From Sulfopaludibacter sp035606355 (GTDB taxonomy: Bacteria; Acidobacteriota; Terriglobia; Bryobacterales; Bryobacteraceae), in NCBI GenBank assembly GCA_035606355.1, contig DATNFO010000067.1, positions 62,001 to 126,000 on the forward strand: DNA of 64,000 nt. Direction: 5' to 3'. A model generated the notes under the pieces. That model did not search any database and was not told the origin of the DNA. It saw only the letters and a program-made list of their open reading frames with translations. Numbering within the stretch: position 1 is the stretch's first letter; each line of letters starts with the position of its first letter. Below, in pieces: positions 35,334 through 44,215 of this stretch. A program made the translations under genes and the position numbers.

Positions 35334-37202
35334 TCACGCGAGGAACGGCTCGTAATCTTCGTCGGGATGCTGCGGCTCCGTACGTCCGCCGAGATACCGC
35401 GCAAGAAACGCTTCGGTGAGCGCAGTGAATCGCTTCGAATTCCGCGGGTTGGCGAAACCGTGGCCTTCGTCCGGAAAAACCGCATAGGTTACCGGAATGC
35501 CGTTGGCGCGCATCGCCTCCACGATCTGATCGCTCTCCTGCCGCTTGACGCGTGGATCGTTAGCGCCTTGCGCGACGAGCAACGGAACGCGAATCTCCCC
35601 AGCCTTGAAGAGCGGCGATTGCGATGAGAGGAATTCGGCGTCTTCGCCCATACGCTCGTGGAAGATCTTCAAAAGCGGCTTCCAGTAAGGCGGCACCGAT
35701 GCGAGCAACGTGTTGAGATTCGAGGGTCCCACGATATCGACCCCGCAGGTAAACGCGTCGGGCGTGAACGCCAGTGCGACCAGAACCGCGTACCCGCCGT
35801 AGCTGCCGCCCATAATCGCGAAACGCGACGGATCGGCGATGCCCTCCGCAATCGCCCAGTCGCGCGCGTCGAGCAGATCGGTTCGCATTGCGCCCGCCCA
35901 CTGGCGGTTCGCTGCATTCAGGAATGCCTTGCCGTAGCCGGTGGATCCGCGGAAATTCACCTGCAGCACCGCGTATCCACGATTGGCCATCCACTGGACC
36001 ATGTCTTCGTAGCCCCAGCGGTCGCGGTGCCAGGGGCCGCCATGAACATAGAGCACAGTCGGCAGATTCTTCGGCTCGACGCCCACCGGAAGCGTGAGAT
36101 AGCCGCGAAGGGGCAGACCATCGCGGGCTTCAAAGCGGACCGGCTGCATGGGCGCCAGCGTGTAGCCCGACAGGGAGGGCCGATCCTCGAACAGAAACGT
36201 CGCTTCGCCCGCTTTCCGATCGTACAGATAGTAGCGGCCTGGCGCGGTATCAAAGGTATACCGCACTACGAGCGTATTGCCGTCCGCAGTGGTATCGAGA
36301 ACCGCGAGCTCGGCGTCGTGTAGCCGCTTCAGGGCGGCGAAGGCATCTGCAAAGCCGTCGTCGAGCGCCTTCCAGTGCAGGCGATCCCGCAGAATGCTCG
36401 CGGCGACGATCTTGTCGCTCGCAGGGTCGACATACGTTCCGCTCACGTCGTACTCCGCGTCTTCCAGCCGAACATCGTACGCTCCGGAAGCGACGTCGTA
36501 ACAAACCAGCCTCGCCGCGTTCGCCCCCTTAGCGGTGATCGCGTAGAGGCTTTGGTTGTCCGGTGAAAAGGCAACCAGCCGCGGCACGAAGTCTTCGGAC
36601 GGAATGCGATCGAGATCGCGCCACGGCGCCGCGGCGGCATCGCGTACGCGAATGATCATAGATCCGTCGGCGTCTTGCGCCAGAGCGGCGCGAACAACGT
36701 GCGTATTGTCGGCCAGCCACGATACGATATTGCCGGGATTCTCGACCTCGATCGTCACTGCGCCGCTTCGAAGATCGATGCGAGCAACATCGAAAAGCGC
36801 GGGATTACGCTGGTTGATTTGCACGAGCGCTTCGCCGGGAAAACGGTGGTCCACCGCGAGCGGCATGCAGCGGACGTTCTCGCCGGGCGTCAACTCAACC
36901 GGAGCCGAACCGTCGAGCCCCACCTGAAAAAGATGGTAGTTCTCGTTGCCGCCCGCGTCTTGCAGATAGAGCACGTTGAGGCTGTCGCCTTGCCAGGCGA
37001 GCCACGGAATCGGTCTCGCCGGATCGTGCGCCACCAGGCGCGCATCGTCTTCGCCCAGGGTGCGTACCCACACGCTCATCTTCCCTTCGAACGGCGCGCG
37101 ATACGCAAGCCGCTTCCCATCCGGCGAAATCCTGGCTTGATCTTTCTCGGGGCTCCCAAAGAGAGCTTCTCGCGGTATCAGAGCGGTATTCACAAAACAC
37201 AC
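35334..37202 (-). CDS. Prolyl oligopeptidase family (S9) serine peptidase
   Basis: 622 residues, no signal peptide. An N-terminal beta-propeller (about 1-370: ISPDGKRLAYRAPFEG, YAITAKGANAARLVCYDVASG) caps a C-terminal alpha/beta-hydrolase domain with VLYVHGGPWHRD, NFRGSTGYGKAF, MGGSYGGYAVL (nucleophile Ser), QGANDPRVKRQES (Asp) and FPDEGHGF (His). The triad is intact. It should cleave short peptides or acyl-peptides in the cytosol. The frame begins at GTG 37202, with another GTG at 37193; neither has a clear Shine-Dalgarno. Confidence 0.9.
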   Translation of the reverse strand: MCFVNTALIPREALFGSPEKDQARISPDGKRLAYRAPFEGKMSVWVRTLGEDDARLVAHDPARPIPWLAWQGDSLNVLYLQDAGGNENYHLFQVGLDGSAPVELTPGENVRCMPLAVDHRFPGEALVQINQRNPALFDVARIDLRSGAVTIEVENPGNIVSWLADNTHVVRAALAQDADGSMIIRVRDAAAAPWRDLDRIPSEDFVPRLVAFSPDNQSLYAITAKGANAARLVCYDVASGAYDVRLEDAEYDVSGTYVDPASDKIVAASILRDRLHWKALDDGFADAFAALKRLHDAELAVLDTTADGNTLVVRYTFDTAPGRYYLYDRKAGEATFLFEDRPSLSGYTLAPMQPVRFEARDGLPLRGYLTLPVGVEPKNLPTVLYVHGGPWHRDRWGYEDMVQWMANRGYAVLQVNFRGSTGYGKAFLNAANRQWAGAMRTDLLDARDWAIAEGIADPSRFAIMGGSYGGYAVLVALAFTPDAFTCGVDIVGPSNLNTLLASVPPYWKPLLKIFHERMGEDAEFLSSQSPLFKAGEIRVPLLVAQGANDPRVKRQESDQIVEAMRANGIPVTYAVFPDEGHGFANPRNSKRFTALTEAFLARYLGGRTEPQHPDEDYEPFLA

Positions 37203-37305
37203 CAGCGAGGCATTTGTGGGCCAATCATTCTCATATCTTAGTCTGCGCGCCGGCGGTGCGACAGTTCATTGGAGAGCAGTAAACCTAATATAAAATCGAG
37301 GGACC

Positions 37306-37846
37306 GTGGGTGCGCAACGCATACCTGCTCCAATTACCGTTGAAGAATATGAACGCACTCCGGCTCCGTCCCAAGGATGGTACGAGCTTCATCACGGAGA
37401 ACTTGTACTTGTAACGCGCCCGATACGGCGTCACTGGGATCTCCAGCGCCGCTTGCGGGATCTGCTTTCAGCCCGAGTGTGAAAACCGCCGCTTTCTCGT
37501 CGATATTGAGTACGCCTATCGTCCGTTGCCGGAAAATGAAGTCTGGGGTGCGGATGTCGCCACGATTCGCTTGCAACGGCACGCGGCGGTCGACAACTGG
37601 CTTCTTGGCTCGCCCGAACTGGTCATTGAAGTCAAGTCGCCGTCGAATAGCAAAGAAGAGCTTCACGACAAGCCAATGACGACGCTCGCGGGCGAAGGCG
37701 CCGTAGAAGTTTGGATTGTTGATCTGAAAGCTGAGACGGTCACAGTCTACAGTAAGACGACGGGCATGCACGTCTACTCGGGACGCGATATTTTGAGCCC
37801 GGCAATTACTGGGCTGGCGCTCTGCACTGTAGCCGATTTGTTCTGA
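37306..37846 (+). pseudogene. Uma2-like (DUF820) nuclease gene with a frameshift
   Basis: The first frame, from GTG 37306 (GAGGG 4 nt upstream), reads PAPITVEEYERTPAP and GWYELHHGELVLV, as in Uma2 proteins, then stops at TGA 37480-37482. The rest continues in the +1 frame from about 37475: RRFLVDIEYAYRPLPENEVW, GADVATIRLQRH, LVIEVKSPSNSKEELHDK (PD-(D/E)XK-like core) and VEVWIVDLKAETVTVYS. A single indel near 37470 plus some missing residues explains the break. Confidence 0.75.
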
Positions 37847-37891
37847 AATCCTATTACATCTCAGTAACACCCGTCCCAGTGAGAAGCCAGT

Positions 37892-39337
37892 TCAGTTAAG
37901 ATCCAGAATCGTCGTCTCGCCGGCCCGGACCGCGACCACCGCTCCCCCCGGAAACACCTGGTAATTGCCCGGCCGCACCGACGCGAATCGATACCGGTCC
38001 CCCGAACACAGCGTCATTTGCGCGTAGGGTGAAATGCGCATCGCCGGCTCCGACGGAACCAGTTGAACGGCGCTCACCACCCCGCAACCGGGGAATTTTC
38101 CCTGTACGCGGCCCGCGTCGTTCTTTAACGTGATCGTCAAGTCCGCAACTTCGCCAAGCACGTCGATCTTCGGCACCGGCAGTCCACCAATTCGGATCGT
38201 GTCCACGTAGAAGGGCGGCGGCAGTTCGGGCCGAATCTCCACGGTGTACGCTCCCGGGTATAGGCCCTCAATGTGGAAACTGCCGTCCGCCTCCGCCGCG
38301 CCCGAAGCGATACTCTCCACCGCCTCGAAGGCGCGCAAGGAGACTACGATCAATTTGGGAAGCGGCACTCCCTCGCGTCCCGCCACGACCACTCGCCCCC
38401 GCACGCCGACGGGAGCCGCCAGATACAACTTCACGTCGACGGGCTTCTCCGCCACCGTGACTCGCGCGCGTGCCTTCAACTCATCGCCTGCGTGCAGCGA
38501 CCATGTCCCCTCGGGCACGGCAGCCAGCTCGAAGGCGCCGCCGGCGCGCGTTTTCGTTCGCCACCTTGCTTCGATCCCTTCACCAGCCGCCACCTCAATT
38601 CCCTCTGCCGGATTGCCGTCCGGCAGAAGCACCGTCCCGTGCACCGGACGGGCGGGCGCAGGTTTCAGCTTCAACTCGACTTCCACTGTTTCCCCGGCGC
38701 GAATCGTGAATTGCGACGCTAACCCCCGCTGGAATACGCCCGGATACCAGAGGCGCGTCCAGGCGAGCAGCGTTCCATCCGCTGCGGCCGGCGGAGGCGG
38801 CATACTGATCGGCGGCATCACGGACACCGTGTAAGTGCCCGGCAGAAAATACCCGATTGGTTCAAAGCGGCCGTTCCGGTCCGTAGGAAAGCTCTGCGTC
38901 GAACCCGGCGACGCCAGCGTCACCCACGCAGCTTGCACCGGTTTGTCCGCGGGGTCGATTACTCTCCCCACCATCCGCGGAAACGGCGTCAACTCGCCCG
39001 CAAAGGATCCCTTCCCACCGGCAACCGTCACAATCCACGATTTCGGAGTGTATCCTCCAATCGGGAAGAGACGATCGGTACCGGGCGCAGTAATGCCGTA
39101 GCCTTGGTACCTCAACTCCACGCGATACTCGCCGTCGGCGATCCCGTCGATCGCGAACTGGCCTTGCTCATCCGTGTCCGCCAGCAACTTCGTCCCCGAC
39201 CTGCCGTACAACGTCACGCCCACACCGTCCAGACCGGCGTGCGTCACCGAGTCCAGGACGCGGCCCTCGAGATGCCCATCTGCGGCGTGAACAGTCGAGG
39301 CCAGCATCGCAATGACAACGGCCCATTCCCATCGCAT
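37892..39337 (-). CDS. Secreted protein with carboxypeptidase-regulatory-like repeats
   Basis: 481 residues. Signal peptide EWAVVIAMLASTVHAADG. At least four Ig-like beta-sandwich repeats of the carboxypeptidase-regulatory type: GHLEGRVLDSVTHAGLDGVG, MVGRVIDPADKPVQAAWVTL, PVHGTVLLPDGNPAEGIEV and GVRGRVVVAGREGVPLPKL, each followed by a GxYxV/GxFxI segment. There is no barrel or enzyme domain. Probably a periplasmic or surface-exposed scaffold or binding protein; common in Acidobacteria. Confidence 0.85.
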   Translation of the reverse strand: MRWEWAVVIAMLASTVHAADGHLEGRVLDSVTHAGLDGVGVTLYGRSGTKLLADTDEQGQFAIDGIADGEYRVELRYQGYGITAPGTDRLFPIGGYTPKSWIVTVAGGKGSFAGELTPFPRMVGRVIDPADKPVQAAWVTLASPGSTQSFPTDRNGRFEPIGYFLPGTYTVSVMPPISMPPPPAAADGTLLAWTRLWYPGVFQRGLASQFTIRAGETVEVELKLKPAPARPVHGTVLLPDGNPAEGIEVAAGEGIEARWRTKTRAGGAFELAAVPEGTWSLHAGDELKARARVTVAEKPVDVKLYLAAPVGVRGRVVVAGREGVPLPKLIVVSLRAFEAVESIASGAAEADGSFHIEGLYPGAYTVEIRPELPPPFYVDTIRIGGLPVPKIDVLGEVADLTITLKNDAGRVQGKFPGCGVVSAVQLVPSEPAMRISPYAQMTLCSGDRYRFASVRPGNYQVFPGGAVVAVRAGETTILDLN

Positions 39338-39409
39338 TCCACCACTCCAATGCGCGATCCGCGTCCACTCAATTGTATGGAGAAAATCGCGCGCCGCATA
39401 GGCATTTGC

Positions 39410-39415
39410 TACAAT
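39410..39415 (+). promoter_or_regulatory. Putative -10 element (leaderless start) for the 39422 gene
   Basis: TACAAT ends 6 nt before the ATG at 39422, with no Shine-Dalgarno. Confidence 0.35.
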
Positions 39416-39421
39416 CCACGC

Positions 39422-39940
39422 ATGTTGCGCAACCCACTGTCCGGTTTATGCGTTCTGGCTGTATTACTGCTACCCGTATGCTGCGCGCAGCAACAGGCGA
39501 GCGCCTCCCAAAGCGCCCCGAGCCCGAAGGAAGGAACAGCCGTGCCGAGCGAGCGAGGACGAATCCTGGGAATCGGCGGAATATTCTTCAAGTCCGCCAA
39601 TCAACAACAAACGCGCGAATGGTACAGCAAGCATCTCGGACTCGCCGATAAAGGCGGCGGCGCCATGCTGCCGTGGCGCGAGAAAGACAATCCGGATAAG
39701 GAGCATATGACCGTCTGGACCGTCTTCCCGGGGAACACGAAATACTTCGAGCCCAACCAGACGTTCATGGTCAATTACATCGTGGACGACCTGGATGCGC
39801 TGCTGGAACGCTTGCAGAAGGAAGGCGTCAAGATCGACCCCAAGCGCCAGGACGTAGACTATGGCCGGTTCGCGTGGATCTACGATCCCGACGGCAACAA
39901 GATCGAGTTGTGGCAGCCCCTGACTCCAAAAAAGAAGTAG
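39422..39940 (+). CDS. Secreted VOC (glyoxalase-fold) protein
   Basis: 172 residues. Signal peptide LSGLCVLAVLLLPVCCAQ, a short Gln/Ser-rich linker, then one VOC module: GRILGIGGIFFKSANQQQTR, WYSKHLGLADKGGG, VNYIVDDLDALLERLQKEGV, WIYDPDGNKIELWQP. The terminal Glu is a typical metal ligand; an N-terminal His ligand is not obvious. Six nt after its stop begins a second VOC gene, so the pair is likely co-expressed. Confidence 0.85.
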   Translation: MLRNPLSGLCVLAVLLLPVCCAQQQASASQSAPSPKEGTAVPSERGRILGIGGIFFKSANQQQTREWYSKHLGLADKGGGAMLPWREKDNPDKEHMTVWTVFPGNTKYFEPNQTFMVNYIVDDLDALLERLQKEGVKIDPKRQDVDYGRFAWIYDPDGNKIELWQPLTPKKK

Positions 39941-39945
39941 CGCAA

Positions 39946-40359
39946 ATGCCAGACCCTGCTAACAATTGGTTCGGCCGCCCCGTCCTGCACGTTTCCGACG
40001 TCGAGGCCTCACTCCGCTTTTACATGGGCCGGCTCGGCTTCACAAGCCCGTGGCGTTTTGCGGAGGACGGCAGAGTTCACGTCGCGCAGGTCGAACGGCA
40101 GGGCTGCGCGGTAATCCTCGCCGACCAGTGGCCGGAGAAGGTCGGCAAGGGGCTGGTCTTCATTTCCGTGAACCTCGAGCGCCAGGCGCAAATCGAGGCC
40201 TTGGATGCCTTGCGCGCGGAGCTTGTCGCCGGCGGCGTTCCCGTGAGGGAAGGTTTTTGGGGCTACCGCCTCCTGGTAGTCGACGATCCCGACGGCAATC
40301 AGCTCTTCTTCAACTATCCGGTCGAGACTGCATCGCAGGAATCGACTCCCGCAGCGTAG
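39946..40359 (+). CDS. VOC / bleomycin-resistance-type protein, cytosolic
   Basis: 137 residues. RPVLHVSDVEASLRFYMGRLG, HVAQVERQGCAVILAD, DALRAELVAGGVPVREGFWG and VVDDPDGNQLFFNYPV define a single VOC domain without a signal peptide. It is translated 6 nt after the stop of the preceding VOC gene. Glyoxalase, dioxygenase or binding roles are all possible. Confidence 0.85.
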   Translation: MPDPANNWFGRPVLHVSDVEASLRFYMGRLGFTSPWRFAEDGRVHVAQVERQGCAVILADQWPEKVGKGLVFISVNLERQAQIEALDALRAELVAGGVPVREGFWGYRLLVVDDPDGNQLFFNYPVETASQESTPAA

Positions 40360-40379
40360 GCAGGAACGGCAGCTCCTCG

Positions 40380-42983
40380 CTACTCCTCCCGCAGCACCCG
40401 CATCGGCTCGACCCGCGCCGCCCGCGCCGCCGGCAGCAGCGACGCCGCCATCGATACCGCGACCACCAGCACAATCACTCCCGTCATCGTAACTGCGTCC
40501 CACGGCGAGACTCCGAACAGCATTCCGGCCAGCACCTTCGTGAACGCCGCGGCCAGCCCCAGTCCCGCCGCACACCCGATCAACGACACAAGCATTCCCT
40601 GTCCGAGGAACTGCCGCACAATTTGAAGACGCACCGCCCCGAGCGCCAGCCGCAGTCCCACCTCGCGTTGCCGTATGTTCACCAGGTAGCTGAGCGTGCC
40701 ATACAGGCCGATACACGCCAGCAGAATCGCGGTGAGCGCGAAGAAGGTCAGCAGCACGGTGCGCAGCCGGTTTTCCGCGAATGCATCGGAGATGTGTGTC
40801 GTAAGCGGCGAAATGTCATACACGGATCGGGAGGGCTCCACTTCGTGCAGTTTGTGGCGCACGCTTTCCGCCAGCGCCAGTGGGTCGCCGTGCGTGCGCG
40901 CCAGGAAGTACAGGCCGGGTTGCATAATCAGACCGCAGTAATAGATGGTCGGGACGGGCTCGTGATCCAGGCCGCGTTCGCGCGCATCGCCCACAATGCC
41001 GCGCACCACCGCGGTGGGAAAGTACGGACTGCTCGGCTGCCCCAGGTGTTTGCCGATCGGGTTGGAGCCGCCGAAATAGGTATTCGCGAAGGAACGGTTC
41101 ACCATCATTCCGGGAGTATTGGACTCCTCCGGGCACATGTCTCCCGCCAGAAGCGGAATGCGCATTGTCGCAAAATATCCGGCGCTGCCGATGCGCGATT
41201 CGGCAATTATTTTCGATTCGCTTTGCGGCCTGCCCTCTGCCACGCTGAGTTCCGCCGGGAAACTGCTCGGCACACCGGGAAGCAGGAACGTCGCGGCCGC
41301 GGATTCCACTCCCGGCACCGCCGCCACGGCTTCCAGGATGCGTTTTACCGTTTGCCCGGACTGCTTCAAGTTGCCTGTTTCTCCCCAGGACGCGCTGATT
41401 CGGAACGTGAGCACGTGATTGGGATCGAACCCTCCCGCTACACGGCCCAATGCCTGAAAGCTGCGCAGCAGCAGGCCGGCGCCGGCGAGCAGCATCACCG
41501 CCAGCGCTACCTGCACACCCACCAGCACGAACTGCACCGGCCGGCGCGCCGACACTTGAGAGCGGCCTGCCAAAGCTAGCGATCCCGACAAACTGCGGCG
41601 CGTCCCGGAAATCACCGGCACAAGCCCGCACACCAGCGTCGCCGCCACCGCGCAGACCAGCGAATAAACGACGATGCGCCAATCGAGCCCGATTTCATCG
41701 ACGCGCGGCAGATCCTTGGCCAGGACGCGGAAAACATGTGTCGCGGCCGAGGCGAGGCCAAGACCCACGCCGGCACCCGTCAGCGCCAAAAGAAAAATCT
41801 CCATCAGCAACTGCCCCGCCACCGAAGCGCGCGACGCTCCCAGGCTGAAGCGCACCGCGATCTCATGCTGCCGTCCGGCCGCTCGCGAAAGCAGCAGCGC
41901 CGCGATGTTGGTGCAGGCGATCAGCAGCAGCAGCGTCACCGCCCCGAACACCACCCACAGCGACTGCCGCACTCCCCCAACCGTCTGTTCTTTCAGCGGC
42001 TCCACCACGGCGCGGATCTGCGAGTCCGTCTTCGGAAATTCGCGGCCGAGATCCGCCTGCAACGTCGCCAGATCGGCGCGCGCCTTGGCGAGCGGCACAC
42101 CGGGCTTCAGCCGCCCGATTCCGTTGAACCAGGTCAGATCGCGGCCGCGGGCGAATGGGTAATCCGGCGCGCTTACGGACCAAAGGTCGACATTCCGCTG
42201 AACGAACGCCATGGAGGGCGGCAGCACGCCGATGATGGTGGCGGCGGACTGCCCCAGCCGGACAGTCTTACCGATGGCATCGGGACTCGCGCCGAAGCGC
42301 CTCCGCCAATAGCGATCGCTGATCAGGATCGCGTTCGGACCTCCGGCGTGTTCCTCGGCGGGACTGAAGTCGCGGCCGAGTTCCGGGGCGACGCCCCACA
42401 CCTGCAGGAATCGAGGCGCTACTAAGGCGTGCGTCAACTTCTCCGGCAAATCGCCGGAGAATTCGGAGTCGTCCTCGGTATAGTAGCCGCTGATCGCCTG
42501 GAAGGTATGGTTCATCCGGTTCCAGTCTTCCAGCCGCGCGGGAGAAATTTGCGGCTGCGGCGTCTTAGCCTGGATCTGCACAATGCTCACGATCCGCTCG
42601 CTGTTCGGGAAGGGCAGCGGCCGCAGCAGCACCGAATTGATCGCCGAAAAAACTGCGCTATTGGCTCCAATCCCCAGCGCCAGCGTCAGCACAACCGTGA
42701 TCGAGAAGGCGGGAGATTTCGCGAGCGCGCGTAACGACAGGCGAAGACTCCGCAAGATCGCATCAAACCCTTCAGAGATGTCCATATCCCTCGTCCTTTC
42801 GATCTGCGTGGTGTAATTGCCGAACTGCCGCCGGGCCAGGCGGGCAGCGGCCTCGGCGTCCATACCGGAATCCTGCAGTTCCGCGACGCGCTCAGAGACG
42901 TGGAAACGCAATTCGCGTTCCAGGTCGCGATCCAGGCGCCCCGGGCGGATCGCGTTCAGCAGCCGGCCCAACCATCTACGCAT
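40380..42983 (-). CDS. ADOP-type FtsX/MacB permease with N-terminal prefix domain
   Basis: About 867 residues from the ATG at 42983, which overlaps the PadR stop. The prefix domain (about 1-75: LERELRFHVSERVAELQDSG, AARLARRQFGNYT) precedes TM1 (SITVVLTLALGIGANSAVF) and duplicated MacB/FtsX modules: LLLIACTNIAALLLSRAAGR in the middle, and a C-terminal module with EVGLRLALGAVRLQIVRQF ending ARAARVEPMRVLREE. Like the 27085 copy it has a PadR partner, and no ATPase is adjacent. Confidence 0.9.
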   Translation of the reverse strand: MRRWLGRLLNAIRPGRLDRDLERELRFHVSERVAELQDSGMDAEAAARLARRQFGNYTTQIERTRDMDISEGFDAILRSLRLSLRALAKSPAFSITVVLTLALGIGANSAVFSAINSVLLRPLPFPNSERIVSIVQIQAKTPQPQISPARLEDWNRMNHTFQAISGYYTEDDSEFSGDLPEKLTHALVAPRFLQVWGVAPELGRDFSPAEEHAGGPNAILISDRYWRRRFGASPDAIGKTVRLGQSAATIIGVLPPSMAFVQRNVDLWSVSAPDYPFARGRDLTWFNGIGRLKPGVPLAKARADLATLQADLGREFPKTDSQIRAVVEPLKEQTVGGVRQSLWVVFGAVTLLLLIACTNIAALLLSRAAGRQHEIAVRFSLGASRASVAGQLLMEIFLLALTGAGVGLGLASAATHVFRVLAKDLPRVDEIGLDWRIVVYSLVCAVAATLVCGLVPVISGTRRSLSGSLALAGRSQVSARRPVQFVLVGVQVALAVMLLAGAGLLLRSFQALGRVAGGFDPNHVLTFRISASWGETGNLKQSGQTVKRILEAVAAVPGVESAAATFLLPGVPSSFPAELSVAEGRPQSESKIIAESRIGSAGYFATMRIPLLAGDMCPEESNTPGMMVNRSFANTYFGGSNPIGKHLGQPSSPYFPTAVVRGIVGDARERGLDHEPVPTIYYCGLIMQPGLYFLARTHGDPLALAESVRHKLHEVEPSRSVYDISPLTTHISDAFAENRLRTVLLTFFALTAILLACIGLYGTLSYLVNIRQREVGLRLALGAVRLQIVRQFLGQGMLVSLIGCAAGLGLAAAFTKVLAGMLFGVSPWDAVTMTGVIVLVVAVSMAASLLPAARAARVEPMRVLREE

Positions 42984-43311
42984 AATCCAGAACCTTGCCG
43001 ACACCCGCTGTCAGGCGCGTCCAGTTCTCCTCTTCTTGGGCGAGTTGTTTCCGGCCGGAGGGTGTGAGCGAGTAGAAGCGCGCCTCGCGATTCTTTTCGG
43101 TCATGCCCCATTCGGCGCGCACCCAACCGGCCTGCTCCATGCGGTGCAGTGCCGGGTAGAGCGACCCTTCCTCAACGCGCAGCAGTTGATCCGAAACGGA
43201 GTGGATGTGCGCGGTGATGGCGTATCCATGCAAGCGCTTCTGCCGCGCCAGGGTTTTCAGAATCAGCAGCACCAGGGTGCCTTGCAGAATGTCGTTCTTT
43301 CTTGTTCCCAC
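42976..43311 (-). CDS. PadR family transcriptional regulator
   Basis: 111 residues, typical of single-domain PadR repressors: DILQGTLVLLILKTLARQ, LHGYAITAHIHSVS, EEGSLYPALHRMEQAGWV, REARFYSLTPSGRKQL. It overlaps the ADOP start by 8 bp and should regulate it. An inverted repeat upstream (43332-43347) may be the operator. Confidence 0.9.
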   Translation of the reverse strand: MGTRKNDILQGTLVLLILKTLARQKRLHGYAITAHIHSVSDQLLRVEEGSLYPALHRMEQAGWVRAEWGMTEKNREARFYSLTPSGRKQLAQEEENWTRLTAGVGKVLDYA

Positions 43312-43331
43312 GCGACTACCAATCTAGCTAT

Positions 43332-43347
43332 GCCTAATTAGCTAGGC
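43332..43347. promoter_or_regulatory. Putative PadR operator
   Basis: GCCTA-ATTAGC-TAGGC is a perfect 5-bp inverted repeat in an AT-rich context 20-36 nt upstream of the PadR start (43311). Confidence 0.4.
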
Positions 43348-43451
43348 CTCACTCTAGAGTTTGGACGTCCCGGGTGTCAAAAGGTTAGGAAAGGCGGCGG
43401 ACGCGGCAGCCGGGAGAGCGGCTCGCCACGCATTCATGCCAGGCCAAGTAT

Positions 43452-43457
43452 TATCAT
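43452..43457 (+). promoter_or_regulatory. Putative -10 element (leaderless start) for the HicB-like gene
   Basis: TATCAT ends 6 nt before the ATG at 43464; no Shine-Dalgarno. Confidence 0.35.
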
Positions 43458-43463
43458 TTGGCT

Positions 43464-43733
43464 ATGCTCCGTTACCACGTCGCGTTCTACCTCCCACAGA
43501 AAACGGGCCAAATGGTCGTGGCGGAGGCTCTCGATTTTCCAGGTGCGGCAACGCAAGGTTTCGACCTGGCGGACGCGCGCCTGATGATTGCAAGTGCTCT
43601 CGAAGATCTTGCCGCGGCGTTGCTTGAGGAGGGTAGGCCGCTCCCTGTACCTTCGGACGACGCATACAGCCCCGAGGCCGATCTCATCGAGTTGGTGCCG
43701 CCGTCGGTTCACGCAGGAAGCGCTCCGAGGTGA
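43464..43733 (+). CDS. hicB: HicB-like antitoxin
   Basis: 89 residues with the HicB fold: YHVAFYLPQKTGQMVVAEA, LDFPGAATQGFDLADARLMI, ASALEDLAAALLEEGRPLPVP. There is no clear C-terminal ribbon-helix-helix, so DNA binding may be absent. The stop overlaps the GTG of a HicA-like frame (GTGA), the normal hicB-hicA coupling. HicB would neutralise the HicA mRNA interferase, but that partner is broken here. Confidence 0.75.
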   Translation: MLRYHVAFYLPQKTGQMVVAEALDFPGAATQGFDLADARLMIASALEDLAAALLEEGRPLPVPSDDAYSPEADLIELVPPSVHAGSAPR

Positions 43734-44120
43734 AACGCCACGAATTGCTGGACCACCTCCACCGGCATGCCCCGGGAACGTGGCCGTCATACGATCTTCT
43801 CGAACCCGGCGACGGGTGCAAGAGCTCCGGTGCCGCGGGCGTCCCGCGCTGGCGCAGGTAGATTGCGTGACCTCGGACATGAGTGCATCCATGTTGGCGA
43901 GGTCGGGATGTCAGCAGCCGATGACGAGAAAATTCATGAATTCGCACTCCGGAAGAACGCTTTCGTCGTGACTCTCGACGCGGACTGGACAGCCGTCACT
44001 CAAATACAGCTGCCTCCGGGTAGCGCGTCTCATCCGGCCGGAGTGGGTCGCTCCCGGTTGGTCATCATTGCCAATATGGTTGACTGCGGAAGCGACGGCG
44101 GCCGAAGGACGCCGATCTAA
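43730..44120 (+). pseudogene. Frameshifted HicA toxin remnant joined to a DUF5615-like segment
   Basis: The GTG at 43730 opens KRHELLDHLHRH, a HicA start. From about 43767 coding continues in another frame: RGRHTIFSNPATGARAPVPR carries the HicA core with its catalytic His region. It then runs directly into GRLRDLGHECIHVGEVGMSA, DDEKIHEFALRKNAFVV and TLDADW, typical of DUF5615 (PIN-like toxin-associated) proteins. The rest to 44120 no longer follows that family. It looks like a deletion fusing two toxin genes, plus a frameshift. Confidence 0.65.
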
Positions 44121-44215
44121 CTCTGTCCGTACCGTCGGCAATTCGTACGGCACCGGAAGCGTCCAGCCCAAACCTGGCATACGGCTGTAGGCATTCCAAA
44201 GAACTTTAACAGTGG

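Noticed and set aside
39966..41579. 537-codon plus-strand frame over the VOC and ADOP genes
   Set aside because: Arg/His/Gln-rich shadow of two confidently assigned genes in other frames.
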